The position numbers and the translations under genes were made by a program. A DNA stretch of 64,000 bases from Azonexus hydrophilus DSM 23864 (GTDB lineage Bacteria > Pseudomonadota > Gammaproteobacteria > Burkholderiales > Rhodocyclaceae). The stretch lies in assembly GCF_000429605.1 (NCBI RefSeq), contig NZ_KE386925.1:709209-773208 (forward strand), given 5' to 3'. The notes below the pieces were generated by a model. It saw only the letters and a program-made list of their open reading frames with translations, did no database searches and was not told the DNA's origin. Below, piece after piece: positions 8,719 to 18,399 of this stretch (within the stretch, counting starts at the first letter, position 1; the number at the start of each line of letters is the position of its first letter).

Positions 8719-10212
8719 ATGTCCGAACGTCCAATCCAGTTCTATTTCCGCGGCGCCATCCACGCCATACAGGGGGCAGCGCCGACGCGCACGGTGCTCC
8801 AGTACCTGCGCGAGGATCTCTGCCAGACCGGCACCAAGGAAGGTTGTGCCGAGGGCGACTGTGGCGCATGCACGGTGGTCATCGGCGAACTGGTCGGCGA
8901 AACCGGTGCAGAAGAACTGCGCCTGCGTGCGGTCAATGCCTGCATCCAGTTCCTGCCCGCGCTCGACGGCAAGGCGCTGTTCACGGTCGAGGACCTGGCG
9001 GCTGGCGAGCAACTGCACCCGGTACAGCAGGCGCTGGTCGACCGGCACGGCTCGCAGTGCGGATTCTGCACGCCGGGTTTCGCCATGTCGCTGTTCGCCC
9101 TCTATGAAAACCAGGACCATTGCCCGGAACGCGACGAAATCGACCACACGCTGTCCGGCAACCTGTGCCGGTGCACCGGTTACCGCCCCATCGTCGATGC
9201 CGCGCGCGACGCCTACGCGCTGCCGCGCCGCCAGCTCGACCGCCTGCCGGTGATCGCTGCCTTGAAAACACTGGCCGACCTGCCGCCGCTCGATTACCTC
9301 GGCGACGGCCGGCAAAGCCACAGCCCGCGCACGCTGGCCGAACTCGCCGAACTGCGCGAGCGGCTGCCGAACGCCCGGCTGGTCGCCGGCGGCACAGATG
9401 TCGGCCTGTGGGTGACCAAACAGGGACGCGACCTCGGCGAACTGATCCTGACCGGCGCCGTCGCCGAACTCAAGCGCATCCAGATCGGCCCTGGCCGGCT
9501 GGAAATCGGTGCCGGCGCCACCCTGACCGACGCCTTCGCGGCGCTCACCGCCTTCGAGCCGCAATGGGCCGAACTGGCCCGGCGTTTCGCCTCGACGCCG
9601 GTCAAGAACGCCGGCACGCTCGGCGGCAACGTCGCCAATGGCTCGCCGATCGGCGACTCGATGCCGGCGCTGATCGCCCTCGGCGCGCGCATCGTGCTGC
9701 AGCGCGGCGCGGCGACGCGCGAAATGGCGCTGGAAGATTTCTACCTCGATTACCAGAAGACGGCGCTGGCCCCCGGCGAGTTCGTCCGCGCGCTCGTCCT
9801 CGATGCGCCGGCCGCCGGGCTACAACGCCATTTCCGCAGCTACAAGGTGGCCAAGCGGCTGGACCAGGACATTTCGGCGGTCGCCTGCGGGCTGGCCGTC
9901 CATGTCGATGACGAAGGCTGCATCCGCCGCGCCCGCCTCGCCTTCGGCGGCATGGCGGCAACCCCGAAACGGGCGGCCGGCGCCGAAGCGGCGCTGCTCG
10001 GCCGGCCGTGGGACGCCGCCGCCGTGCGCCGGGCGATGGACGCGCTGGGCAGCGATTTCGCCCCCTTCACCGACGTGCGCGCCAGCAGCGCCTACCGCCT
10101 GAGCGTTGCCGCCAACCTGCTGCAACGCTTCTGGCTGGAGACCTCGGGCGCCGCCGACGCGCCGGTGCGCCTTGCCGCGCTGACGCCAATTGCCCCGGAG
10201 GACAAGGCATGA
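8719..10212 (+). CDS. xdhA: Xanthine dehydrogenase small subunit (2Fe-2S and FAD)
   Basis: Carries electrons from the molybdenum subunit to NAD+ through two [2Fe-2S] clusters and FAD. Of 497 residues, the N-terminal ferredoxin-like domain has C43/C48/C51 and C74, the second cluster domain has C114/C117 and C150/C152, and a FAD-binding domain with VAGGTDVGLW and NAGTLGGNVANGSPIGD follows. The Met at 8719 gives an N-terminus like other XdhA proteins. An ATG at 8695 is possible, and neither has a strong ribosome site. The stop overlaps the xdhB start (ATGA). Hypoxanthine and xanthine from the nearby deaminases would be its substrates. Confidence 0.93.
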   Translation: MSERPIQFYFRGAIHAIQGAAPTRTVLQYLREDLCQTGTKEGCAEGDCGACTVVIGELVGETGAEELRLRAVNACIQFLPALDGKALFTVEDLAAGEQLHPVQQALVDRHGSQCGFCTPGFAMSLFALYENQDHCPERDEIDHTLSGNLCRCTGYRPIVDAARDAYALPRRQLDRLPVIAALKTLADLPPLDYLGDGRQSHSPRTLAELAELRERLPNARLVAGGTDVGLWVTKQGRDLGELILTGAVAELKRIQIGPGRLEIGAGATLTDAFAALTAFEPQWAELARRFASTPVKNAGTLGGNVANGSPIGDSMPALIALGARIVLQRGAATREMALEDFYLDYQKTALAPGEFVRALVLDAPAAGLQRHFRSYKVAKRLDQDISAVACGLAVHVDDEGCIRRARLAFGGMAATPKRAAGAEAALLGRPWDAAAVRRAMDALGSDFAPFTDVRASSAYRLSVAANLLQRFWLETSGAADAPVRLAALTPIAPEDKA

Positions 10213-12512
10213 GCACCTCGCTGATCGGCCGCCCGCTGCCGCACGAAAGCGCCCGCCTGCACGTCAGCGGCAAGGCCCACTACGTCGACGACCTGCCGCA
10301 AGCCGCCGGCACGCTGCACGCGGCGCCCGGTTTATCGACCATCGCCCGTGGCCGCATCCGCAGCATCGACCTCAGCGCCGTGCGCGCCTATCCCGGCGTG
10401 CGCGCCGTGCTCACCGCCGCCGACATTCCCGGCGACAACAACTGCGGGCCGATCCTGCACGACGACCCGATCCTCGCCGATGGCGAAATCCGTTTTCACG
10501 GCCAGCCGCTCTTCGTCGTCGCCGCCGAGACGCGCGACATCGCCCGCCAGGCGGCGCGCCTGGCCAAGATCGACTACGACGCCGAGCCGCCCATCCTCGA
10601 CATGGACGCGGCGATTCCCGCCGAATCCTGGGTGCTGCCGCCGTTTTCCATGCAGCGCGGTGCCGTCGACGCCGCCTTTGCCGACGCCCCGCACCGGCTG
10701 AGCGGCAGCGCCGTGCTCGGCGGCCAGGAGCATTTCTACCTCGAAGGGCAAATTTCCTATGCCCAGCCGGGCGACGACGGCACGCTGCACGTCCTCTGCT
10801 CGACCCAGCACCCGACCGAGATGCAGCAGATGGTCGCCCACTGTCTGGGCTGGCGCGCCCACCGCGTCAGCGTCGAATGCCGGCGCATGGGCGGCGCCTT
10901 CGGCGGCAAGGAATCGCAGTCGGCGCAATGGGCCTGCCTCGCCGCCCTGCTTGCGGTCAACACCGGCAAACCGGTCAAACTGCGCCTCGACCGCGACGAC
11001 GACATGGTCGCCACCGGCAAGCGCCACCCCTACCGCTACCAGTGGGAAAGCGCCTTCGACGACAGCGGCCGCCTGCTCGGCCTGAAGCTTGAATTCGCCG
11101 CCGACTGCGGCCACTCGGCCGACCTCTCGGGGCCGGTCAACGACCGCACCATCTGCCACATCGACAACGCCTACTACCTCGACGCGGTGGCGCTCAAAAG
11201 CCTGCGCTGCAAGACCAACCGCGTCTCCAACACGGCGTTTCGCGGTTTCGGCGGGCCGCAGGGGATGTTCGTCATCGAGAACGTGCTCGACGACATCGCC
11301 CGCCACCTCGGCCGCGACCCGCTGGCCATCCGCCGCGTCAACTTCTACGACGTCGAACCGGGGGCCCGTTCGCTGACCCCCTACGGCACGACGATCGAAG
11401 ACAACGTCGCCCCGGCACTGGTCGCCGAACTTGAACGCGATTGCGCCTACACCGCCCGCCGCGCGGCGATTGCCAAATTCAACGCCGGCAGCCCGGTGTT
11501 GAAGCGCGGTATCGCGCTGACCCCGGTCAAGTTCGGCATCTCGTTCAACGCCACGCATTACAACCAGGCCGGCGCGCTGGTCCATGTCTATACCGACGGC
11601 AGCGTGCTCGTCTCGCACGGCGGCACCGAGATGGGCCAGGGCTTGTACACCAAGGTGCGGCAGATCGTCGCCCACGAATTCGGCCTGCCCTTCGCCGACG
11701 TCCGCCTCTCGTCCACCGACACCCGGCGCGTTGCCAACACCTCGGCCACCGCCGCCTCCAGCGGCACCGACCTCAACGGCAAGGCGGCGCAGGCGGCGTG
11801 CACCAACATCAAGGCGCGGCTCGCCGCCTTCGTCGTCGAACTGACCAACGGCGCGGTCCACGCCGCCGACGTGCAGTTCGTAGACGGCCGGGTACGCGCC
11901 GGCAGCGCCTTCGACGAAGCCTTCGCCGACCTCGTCATGCGCGCCTACCGCGCGCGCATCCAGTTGTGGGACGCCGGTTTCTACAAGACGCCGAAAATCC
12001 ATTTCGACCCGGTGACCAAGCTCGGCCGGCCCTTCTTCTACTTCGCCTACGGCGCCGCCTGCAGCGAAGTGGCCATCGACACGCTGACCGGCGAGAGCCG
12101 CGTGCTGCGCGTCGACATCCTCCACGACGCCGGCCGCTCGATCAATCCGGCGCTCGACATCGGCCAGATCGAAGGCGGCTTCGTCCAGGGCATGGGCTGG
12201 CTGACCAGCGAGGAACTGTGGTGGCGCCCGGACGGCAAGCTAATGAGCCACGCCCCGTCGACCTACAAGATCCCGACCGCCAGCGACCTGCCGGACATCT
12301 TCAACGTCCGCCTCTACGACAACGCCAACGTCGAGGACAGCATCCACCGCTCGAAGGCGGTCGGCGAACCGCCGTTCATGCTCGCCCTCTCCGTCTACCA
12401 GGCGCTGCGCGACGCGGTCGCCGCCGCCCTGCCGGCCGGCCAGCCACTGCAGCTCGACGCCCCGGCAACGCCGGAAGCGATCCTGCGCGCAATTTCCGGT
12501 GGGTGCAGCTGA
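10209..12512 (+). CDS. xdhB: Xanthine dehydrogenase molybdopterin subunit
   Basis: Catalytic subunit oxidising hypoxanthine to xanthine and xanthine to urate, 767 residues as expected. Visible motifs are GGQEHFYLEGQ, RRMGGAFGGKES (cofactor binding), AFRGFGGPQG, HGGTEMGQGLYTK and the active-site Glu in KAVGEPPF near the C-terminus. The start overlaps the xdhA stop by four bases. The xdhC start follows its stop after one base, making a tight xdhABC operon. Confidence 0.95.
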   Translation: MSTSLIGRPLPHESARLHVSGKAHYVDDLPQAAGTLHAAPGLSTIARGRIRSIDLSAVRAYPGVRAVLTAADIPGDNNCGPILHDDPILADGEIRFHGQPLFVVAAETRDIARQAARLAKIDYDAEPPILDMDAAIPAESWVLPPFSMQRGAVDAAFADAPHRLSGSAVLGGQEHFYLEGQISYAQPGDDGTLHVLCSTQHPTEMQQMVAHCLGWRAHRVSVECRRMGGAFGGKESQSAQWACLAALLAVNTGKPVKLRLDRDDDMVATGKRHPYRYQWESAFDDSGRLLGLKLEFAADCGHSADLSGPVNDRTICHIDNAYYLDAVALKSLRCKTNRVSNTAFRGFGGPQGMFVIENVLDDIARHLGRDPLAIRRVNFYDVEPGARSLTPYGTTIEDNVAPALVAELERDCAYTARRAAIAKFNAGSPVLKRGIALTPVKFGISFNATHYNQAGALVHVYTDGSVLVSHGGTEMGQGLYTKVRQIVAHEFGLPFADVRLSSTDTRRVANTSATAASSGTDLNGKAAQAACTNIKARLAAFVVELTNGAVHAADVQFVDGRVRAGSAFDEAFADLVMRAYRARIQLWDAGFYKTPKIHFDPVTKLGRPFFYFAYGAACSEVAIDTLTGESRVLRVDILHDAGRSINPALDIGQIEGGFVQGMGWLTSEELWWRPDGKLMSHAPSTYKIPTASDLPDIFNVRLYDNANVEDSIHRSKAVGEPPFMLALSVYQALRDAVAAALPAGQPLQLDAPATPEAILRAISGGCS

Positions 12513-12513
12513 A

Positions 12514-13521
12514 ATGGCCGCCGACTGGGTCGCCCCGCTGGCCGCCCGCCTCGCCGCCGGCGAGGATGTCGTACTGGTCACCGTCGCCGCCGTCCAGGGC
12601 TCGGCGCCGCGCGACGCCGGGACGACCATGCTGATCAGCGCCAGCACGACCGAACTGACCATCGGCGGCGGCCACCTCGAATGGCAGGCGACCGCCCACG
12701 CCGACCGCCTGCTGGCCGGCGGCGGCCGGCCGCAGGTGGTGCGCTACGCGCTCGGCGCCGGGCTCGGCCAGTGTTGCGGCGGCGTCGTCTGGCTCGCTTA
12801 CGAGAAGATTCCCGCCAGCGAGGCCGCCGCCTGGGCGCAGCGCAGCGCCGCGCTGGCTGGTGGCGCCCGCCTGCAACGCCGGCTGGCCGCCGGCGACAGC
12901 GCATCGACCTGGCAGACCGGCGCCGCCGCCTGCGCCACCGCCTTGCTCGGCGGGCCGGAGGACTGGCATTTCGTGCAGGACATCGCCGGCAGCGCCTTCC
13001 CGGTCTGGGTTTTCGGGGCCGGCCACGTCGCCCGGGCACTGATCCGCCAGTTGCTGCCACTGGGCGCCACCGTCACCTGGATCGACACGCGTGACCAAGC
13101 CTTTGCCGATGTCGATACGAGCGGTGTCGACACCCGCCTCACCGACCTGCCCGAAAGCGAAGTGGCACAAGCGCCGGCCGGCACTTTCTTCGTTGTCATG
13201 ACGCACAGCCACACGCTGGATTTTGCGCTGTGCGAGGCGATCTTCCGCCGCCGCGACTTCGCCTATTTCGGGCTGATCGGCTCGCACAGCAAACGCGCCA
13301 GTTTCGAGCGCCGGCTGCGCGACCGTGGTCTGGCACCCGACCGCCTGCGCGAGATGACCTGCCCGATCGGCATTCCCGGCATCGTCGGCAAGGAACCGTC
13401 AGCGATTGCCCTGGCGGTTGCCGCCGAACTGCTCAGCCTGCATCATGCACGCCAGTTGCTGCACCAGGCCGGCCGTCCGCGCCTGAGCACCATTCCCGTT
13501 CGCCCCGACCTGCCGGAGTAA
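12514..13521 (+). CDS. xdhC: Xanthine dehydrogenase accessory protein XdhC
   Basis: Binds and sulphurates molybdenum cofactor and inserts it into XdhB; it is not part of the mature enzyme. The 335-residue protein has the N-terminal XdhC/CoxI domain with VQGSAPRDAGT and IGGGHLEW, and a C-terminal Rossmann part with VFGAGHVARAL and YFGLIGSHSKR. The ATG at 12514 lies one base after the xdhB stop. The downstream ABC ATPase starts three bases after its stop, so the operon continues into transport genes. Confidence 0.92.
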   Translation: MAADWVAPLAARLAAGEDVVLVTVAAVQGSAPRDAGTTMLISASTTELTIGGGHLEWQATAHADRLLAGGGRPQVVRYALGAGLGQCCGGVVWLAYEKIPASEAAAWAQRSAALAGGARLQRRLAAGDSASTWQTGAAACATALLGGPEDWHFVQDIAGSAFPVWVFGAGHVARALIRQLLPLGATVTWIDTRDQAFADVDTSGVDTRLTDLPESEVAQAPAGTFFVVMTHSHTLDFALCEAIFRRRDFAYFGLIGSHSKRASFERRLRDRGLAPDRLREMTCPIGIPGIVGKEPSAIALAVAAELLSLHHARQLLHQAGRPRLSTIPVRPDLPE

Positions 13522-13523
13522 GC

Positions 13524-15062
13524 ATGAGCTCGCCCGAAGCCCGTCTCAAGTTGTTGCACATCAGCAAACGCTATCCCAGCGTCGTCGCCAACGACGACAT
13601 CAGCCTGAGCGTGATGCCCGGCGAGATCCACGCCATCCTCGGCGAAAACGGGGCCGGCAAGAGCACGCTGATGAAGATCATCTACGGCGCGGTCAAGGCC
13701 GACAGTGGCGAAATGCTCTGGGACGGTCGCCAGGTGAACGTGAGCAATCCGGCGCAGGCGCGCCGCCTGGGCATCGGCATGGTCTTCCAGCATTTTTCGC
13801 TGTTCGAGACGCTGAGCGTGGTCGAGAACATCGCCCTGGTCCTCGACGAAGCCTTTGACCTTGCGGCGCTGGCGGTAAGGGTGAAAGAGGTTTCCGAACG
13901 CTACGGCCTGCCGCTCGATCCGCACCGGCTGGTACATAGCCTGTCGGTCGGCGAGCGCCAGCGGGTCGAGATCGTCCGCTGCCTGCTGCAGGACCCCAAG
14001 CTGCTGATCCTCGACGAGCCGACCTCGGTGCTGACGCCGCAGGCCGTGCAGAAACTGTTCGAGACCTTGCGCCGGCTGGCTTCCGAAGGCGTTTCCATCC
14101 TCTACATCAGCCACAAGCTGCACGAAATCCAGTCGCTGTGCGACAGCGCGACCATCATGCGCGGCGGCAAGGTGACCGGCACCGCGATCCCGCGCGACGA
14201 AACGCCAGCTTCGCTGGCACGCATGATGATCGGCCGCGAGCTGCCGGTCTGCGTTGCCCCGCCCTACCACGGTCCGGTCCATCCGGTGCTGCAGGTCGAA
14301 CGCCTCAGCCTGGCGTCCGACGACCCCTTCGGCACCTCGCTCAAGGATATCTCGCTGACGGTGAACGCCGGCGAGATCGTCGGCATCGCCGGCATTTCCG
14401 GCAACGGTCAGGCCGAACTGCTGGCCGCCTTGTCCGGCGAAACGACGGTGGACCGCGAAGCGGTCTGGCTGGCCGGCGAGGCCGTCGGCCACCTCGACGC
14501 CGGCCGGCGGCGCGACCGCGGCCTGGTCTTCGTTCCTGAAGAACGACTGGGGCGCGGCGCCGTACCGGCGCTGTCGCTGGCCCGCAACGCGCTGCTCACC
14601 GGCCACCGCCAGGGCATGAAGCGCTGGGGGCTGGTCGCTTTCGACAAGGCGCAGGCCTTCGCCGAGCAATGCATCGCCCGCTTCGACGTCCGCTGCGGCG
14701 GGCCAGGCGCCGCCGCCCGCTCCTTGTCCGGCGGCAACCTGCAGAAATTCATCGTCGGTCGCGAGATCATGCTCGCCCCCAAATTGATGATCGTCGCCCA
14801 GCCGACCTGGGGCGTCGATGTCGGCGCCTCGGCCTTCCTGCGCCAGACGCTGCTCGATCTGTCGCGCAGCGGTGTCGCCATCCTGGTCATTTCCGAGGAG
14901 CTCGAGGAATTGTTCGAAATCAGCGACCGCATCGCCGTCCTCGCCGCCGGCCGCCTGTCGGCACCGCAAGCACGCGAGCTGGCCGACGCCGAGTCGGTCG
15001 GCCTGCAGATGGCCGGCCTGTTCACCGACACCGACGCGGAGGTCAGCCATGCACCTGCTTGA
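13524..15062 (+). CDS. BMP-type nucleoside/nucleobase ABC transporter ATP-binding protein
   Basis: Energises import across the inner membrane. It is a double ATPase of 512 residues (RbsA/NupA type). The N-terminal cassette has Walker A GENGAGKST at 40-48, a LSVGERQR signature and Walker B LLILDEPTS. The C-terminal cassette has a degenerate Walker A (GISGNGQAE), signature LSGGNLQK and AQPTWGVDVGA in place of a normal Walker B, as is common in this class, so probably only the first site hydrolyses ATP well. It starts three bases after xdhC and overlaps the permease gene by 14 bases. The binding protein is likely the one at 6891-7970. Confidence 0.9.
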   Translation: MSSPEARLKLLHISKRYPSVVANDDISLSVMPGEIHAILGENGAGKSTLMKIIYGAVKADSGEMLWDGRQVNVSNPAQARRLGIGMVFQHFSLFETLSVVENIALVLDEAFDLAALAVRVKEVSERYGLPLDPHRLVHSLSVGERQRVEIVRCLLQDPKLLILDEPTSVLTPQAVQKLFETLRRLASEGVSILYISHKLHEIQSLCDSATIMRGGKVTGTAIPRDETPASLARMMIGRELPVCVAPPYHGPVHPVLQVERLSLASDDPFGTSLKDISLTVNAGEIVGIAGISGNGQAELLAALSGETTVDREAVWLAGEAVGHLDAGRRRDRGLVFVPEERLGRGAVPALSLARNALLTGHRQGMKRWGLVAFDKAQAFAEQCIARFDVRCGGPGAAARSLSGGNLQKFIVGREIMLAPKLMIVAQPTWGVDVGASAFLRQTLLDLSRSGVAILVISEELEELFEISDRIAVLAAGRLSAPQARELADAESVGLQMAGLFTDTDAEVSHAPA

Positions 15063-16107
15063 ACCACGCGCCCAGCCGTCGCAGCTGATGCGCTGGACGG
15101 CGCCGCTGATCGCCATCGCCGCCACGCTGCTGGTCGGCTCCGTGCTGTTCTGGGCGCTCGGCAAGTCGCCGCTCGACTCCTTCCACGTTTTCTTCGTCGA
15201 ACCGCTGACCACCGGCTACGGCTGGAGCGAACTGCTGATCAAGGCTTGCCCGCTGATCCTCATCGCCCAGGGCCTGGCGATCGGCTTCAAGGCGCGCATC
15301 TACAACATTGGCGCCGAAGGCCAGTTGATCGTCGGCGCGCTGTTCGGTGGCGGCATCGGCATCGCCTACGGCGAAACCGGTGCCGCCTGGGTACTGCCGG
15401 CGATGGTCGTCGCCGGCGCCATCGGCGGCGCCTTGTGGGGCGCCATCCCAGCGCTGCTCAAGACGCGCTTCAACGCCGAGGAAACACTGACCACGCTGAT
15501 GCTGACCTATGTTGCCAGCCACCTCTTGTCGTACATGATGCACGGCCCGTGGCGCGACCCGGAGGGGATGAACTTCCCGCAGTCGATCCTGTTTGACGAC
15601 GCGGCGCTGTTCGGCCTGCTGGTCGAGGGTTTCCGGATCAACAGTTCGCTGTGGATCGTCATTTTCGCGGTGCTCGCCTTCTGGCTGTTCAACGCCAGGA
15701 GCTTTCTCGCCTACCGTCTCGAAGTCGGTGGCCTGGCACCGGCGGCGGCGCGCTACGCCGGCTTTCCGGCGAAGCAGACGGTGTGGTTCAGCCTGGTCAT
15801 TTCCGGCCTCACCGCCGGCCTCGCCGGGGTCGGCGAAGTCGCCGGACCGGTCGGCCAGTTGAACCTCAACATCTCGCCCGGCTACGGCTTTGCAGCGATC
15901 ATCGTCGCCTACCTTGGTCGCCTGCACCCGCTCGGCATCGTCCTCGCCGGCACACTGATGGCGCTGATCTACCTCGGTGGCGAAGCAGCGCAACTGAGCC
16001 TGCAGATGCCGGCGGCGATCACCGGCATCTTCCAGGGCATGCTGCTGTTCTTCCTGCTTGGCGCCGACGCCTTCATCGATAACCGCCTGCGCCGCCGCGC
16101 CCGCTGA
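15049..16107 (+). CDS. BMP-type ABC transporter permease 1 (YufP/NupB-like)
   Basis: Inner-membrane permease of 352 residues with about eight to ten hydrophobic segments. The KARIYNIGAEGQLIVGAL motif near residue 80 is typical of permeases paired with BMP-family binding proteins, as are NAEETLTTLMLTYVA and the C-terminal GIFQGMLLFFLLGADAF. The ATG lies inside the end of the ATPase gene, preceded by GGAGG, so translation is probably coupled. It pairs with the second permease at 16120 to form a heterodimer. Confidence 0.9.
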   Translation: MHLLEPRAQPSQLMRWTAPLIAIAATLLVGSVLFWALGKSPLDSFHVFFVEPLTTGYGWSELLIKACPLILIAQGLAIGFKARIYNIGAEGQLIVGALFGGGIGIAYGETGAAWVLPAMVVAGAIGGALWGAIPALLKTRFNAEETLTTLMLTYVASHLLSYMMHGPWRDPEGMNFPQSILFDDAALFGLLVEGFRINSSLWIVIFAVLAFWLFNARSFLAYRLEVGGLAPAAARYAGFPAKQTVWFSLVISGLTAGLAGVGEVAGPVGQLNLNISPGYGFAAIIVAYLGRLHPLGIVLAGTLMALIYLGGEAAQLSLQMPAAITGIFQGMLLFFLLGADAFIDNRLRRRAR

Positions 16108-16119
16108 CCGGAGACTGCG

Positions 16120-17040
16120 ATGCTCGACTACCTTCCCCTGATCCTCGCCGGCACGCTCGCCGCCGCCACCCCGCTGATCTTCGCCGGCCTCGGCGAACTG
16201 GTCGCCGAACGCAGCGGCGTCATCAACCTCGGCGTCGAAGGCATGATGCTGATCGGCGCCATCGCCGGCTTCGCCGCTGCCGCCGAGACCGGCTACGGCG
16301 CCGTCATCGGCCTGCCCGCCGGCGCCCTGGCCGGCGCTGCGGCGGCAGCCATCTTCGGTTTCTTCGCCCTGTCGCTGACCGCCAACCAGGCCGCCTGCGG
16401 GCTGGCCCTGACCATTTTCGGCATCGGCCTGTCGGCCTTCATCGGCCAGCACTACGTCAGCTACAGCCTGCCCGGCCTGCAGCCGATCGCCATTCCGCTG
16501 CTCAGCGACATCCCGCTGCTCGGGCCGGCGCTGTTCCGGCAGGACTGGGTGGTCTACCTGTCGCTGATCGCCTTCGCGCTTGTCGCCTGGACCCTGACGA
16601 AAACCCGCCTCGGCCTGCTGCTCAAGGCGGTCGGCGAAGCGCCGGAGGCCGCCCACGCGATCGGCTACCCGGTGATCGCCATCCGTTACGGCGCAGTGAT
16701 CTTCGGCGGTGCCATGGCCGGTATTGCCGGCGCCTACCTGGCCACGGTGTACACGCCGCTGTGGGTCCAGAACATGAGCGCTGGACGCGGCTGGATCGCC
16801 GTCGCCCTGGTCGTTTTCGCCACCTGGAAACCAACCCGGCTGATGCTCGGCGCCTACCTGTTCGGCTTCGTCACCATCCTGCAGTTCCACGCCCAGGGCC
16901 TCGGCATTTCGGTGCCGGTGCAACTGCTGGCGGCGCTGCCTTACCTGGCGACCATCGTCGTCCTGGTGCTGATCTCGCGCGACCGCAAGCTGCTGCAACT
17001 GAACCTGCCGGCTTCGCTCGGCAAGCCTTTCCTGCCATGA
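16120..17040 (+). CDS. BMP-type ABC transporter permease 2 (YufQ/NupC-like)
   Basis: A second permease of 306 residues, highly hydrophobic. The segment AERSGVINLGVEGMMLIGA near residue 30 is the hallmark of the smaller BMP-system permease. It follows permease 1 by 12 bases with a GGAG site, and its stop overlaps the ATG of the 8-oxoguanine deaminase gene (ATGA). The family imports nucleosides or nucleobases. The operon context with xanthine dehydrogenase and guanine/8-oxoguanine deaminases points to purine bases here (inference). Confidence 0.9.
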   Translation: MLDYLPLILAGTLAAATPLIFAGLGELVAERSGVINLGVEGMMLIGAIAGFAAAAETGYGAVIGLPAGALAGAAAAAIFGFFALSLTANQAACGLALTIFGIGLSAFIGQHYVSYSLPGLQPIAIPLLSDIPLLGPALFRQDWVVYLSLIAFALVAWTLTKTRLGLLLKAVGEAPEAAHAIGYPVIAIRYGAVIFGGAMAGIAGAYLATVYTPLWVQNMSAGRGWIAVALVVFATWKPTRLMLGAYLFGFVTILQFHAQGLGISVPVQLLAALPYLATIVVLVLISRDRKLLQLNLPASLGKPFLP

Positions 17041-18398
17041 CAACACTGCTGCTCAGGGACGCCGACGTCCTCGTCACCATGGACGCTGCCCGCCGCGAAA
17101 TCCCCGGTGGCGGCGTCTTCATCCGCGACGGCGTGATCGAGGCGGTCGGCCCCAGCGCCGAGCTGCCAACCACCGCCGATCAGGTCATTTCGCTGGCCGG
17201 CACGGTCGCCCTGCCCGGCCTGGTGAACACCCACCACCACATGTACCAGAGCCTGACCCGCGCCATCCCCGGCGCCCAGGACGCCGAACTGTTCGGCTGG
17301 CTGCGCCGGCTCTATCCGATCTGGGCCGGGCTGACACCGGAAATGATCCGCGTGTCGACGCTGACCGCGATGGCCGAGCTGATCCTTTCCGGCTGTACCA
17401 CGTCGAGCGACCATCTCTACCTATACCCAAACGGCAGCCGGCTCGACGACAGCATCGAAGCCGCCGCCACCATCGGCATGCGTTTCCACGCCGCGCGCGG
17501 CAGCATGAGCGTCGGCGAAAGCCAGGGCGGCCTGCCGCCGGACCGCCTCGTCGAAAACGAAGCGGCGATTCTGAAAGACACGCAGCGCCTGATCGAAACC
17601 TGGCACGATCCCAAACGCCACGCCATGCAGCGCATCGTCGTCGCGCCCTGCTCGCCGTTCTCGGTCAGCCGCGAACTGATGCGCGACGCCGCCGAACTGG
17701 CGCGCAGCTACGGCGTTTCACTGCACACGCATCTCGCCGAGAACGACAACGACGTCGCCTACAGCCGCGAGAAGTTCGGCATGACGCCGGCCGAATACGC
17801 CGAATCGCTCGGCTGGGTCGGCCACGATGTCTGGCACGCCCACTGCGTCAAGCTCGACGCGCCGGGCATCGATCTTTTTGCCCGCAGCGGCACCGGCGTC
17901 GCGCATTGCCCGTGCTCGAACATGCGCCTGGCTTCCGGCATTGCGCCGATCCCGGCGATGCGCGCCGCCGGCGTCAATGTCGGGCTGGGCGTCGACGGCT
18001 GCGCCTCGAACGACGCCGCCCACCTGCTCGGCGAAGCGCGACAGGCGATGCTATTGGCCCGCGTCGGCCACGGTCCGGCGGCGATGAGCGCCCGCCAGGC
18101 GCTGGAACTGGCGACGCTGGGCGGTGCCAAAGTCCTCAACCGCGACGACATCGGCGCCCTCGCCCCGGGCATGAGCGCCGACCTCGTCGCCTTCGCTACC
18201 GGCGGCCTCGACCTGGCCGGCGCCGCCGTGCATGACCCGGTCGCCGCGCTGGTCTTCTGCACACCGCAAACGGTGCGCCATTCGATCATCAACGGCAAGG
18301 CGGTGGTCACCGACGGCCACTTGCTGCCGCTCGACCTGCCGCCGCTGGTCGCCGAACATAACCGGCTGGCCCGGCAACTGGCCAACACTGCGCACTGA
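17037..18398 (+). CDS. 8-oxoguanine deaminase (amidohydrolase)
   Basis: Predicted to deaminate 8-oxoguanine to urate, entering the pathway below xanthine dehydrogenase. The 453-residue amidohydrolase has metal ligands in NTHHHMYQ, HTHLAEN and WHAHCVKL, and a distal Asp in GLGVDGCASND. The ASNDAAHLLGEAR stretch and overall layout match the Pseudomonas 8-oxoguanine deaminase group, which is often misnamed hydroxydechloroatrazine hydrolase. The start overlaps the permease stop. The guanine deaminase gene begins one base after its stop. Close relatives acting on isocytosine or atrazine derivatives cannot be excluded from sequence. Confidence 0.82.
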   Translation: MTTLLLRDADVLVTMDAARREIPGGGVFIRDGVIEAVGPSAELPTTADQVISLAGTVALPGLVNTHHHMYQSLTRAIPGAQDAELFGWLRRLYPIWAGLTPEMIRVSTLTAMAELILSGCTTSSDHLYLYPNGSRLDDSIEAAATIGMRFHAARGSMSVGESQGGLPPDRLVENEAAILKDTQRLIETWHDPKRHAMQRIVVAPCSPFSVSRELMRDAAELARSYGVSLHTHLAENDNDVAYSREKFGMTPAEYAESLGWVGHDVWHAHCVKLDAPGIDLFARSGTGVAHCPCSNMRLASGIAPIPAMRAAGVNVGLGVDGCASNDAAHLLGEARQAMLLARVGHGPAAMSARQALELATLGGAKVLNRDDIGALAPGMSADLVAFATGGLDLAGAAVHDPVAALVFCTPQTVRHSIINGKAVVTDGHLLPLDLPPLVAEHNRLARQLANTAH

Positions 18399-18399
18399 C

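Noticed and set aside
10332..12125. A 597-codon open frame on the strand opposite xdhB
   Set aside because: It has no recognisable domain and mirrors the codon structure of the clear xdhB gene; long antisense frames are expected at this GC content.
15043..17046. A 667-codon open frame opposite the permease genes
   Set aside because: It is highly polar and repetitive (Q, D, G rich) with no domain, which is typical antisense of membrane-protein genes.
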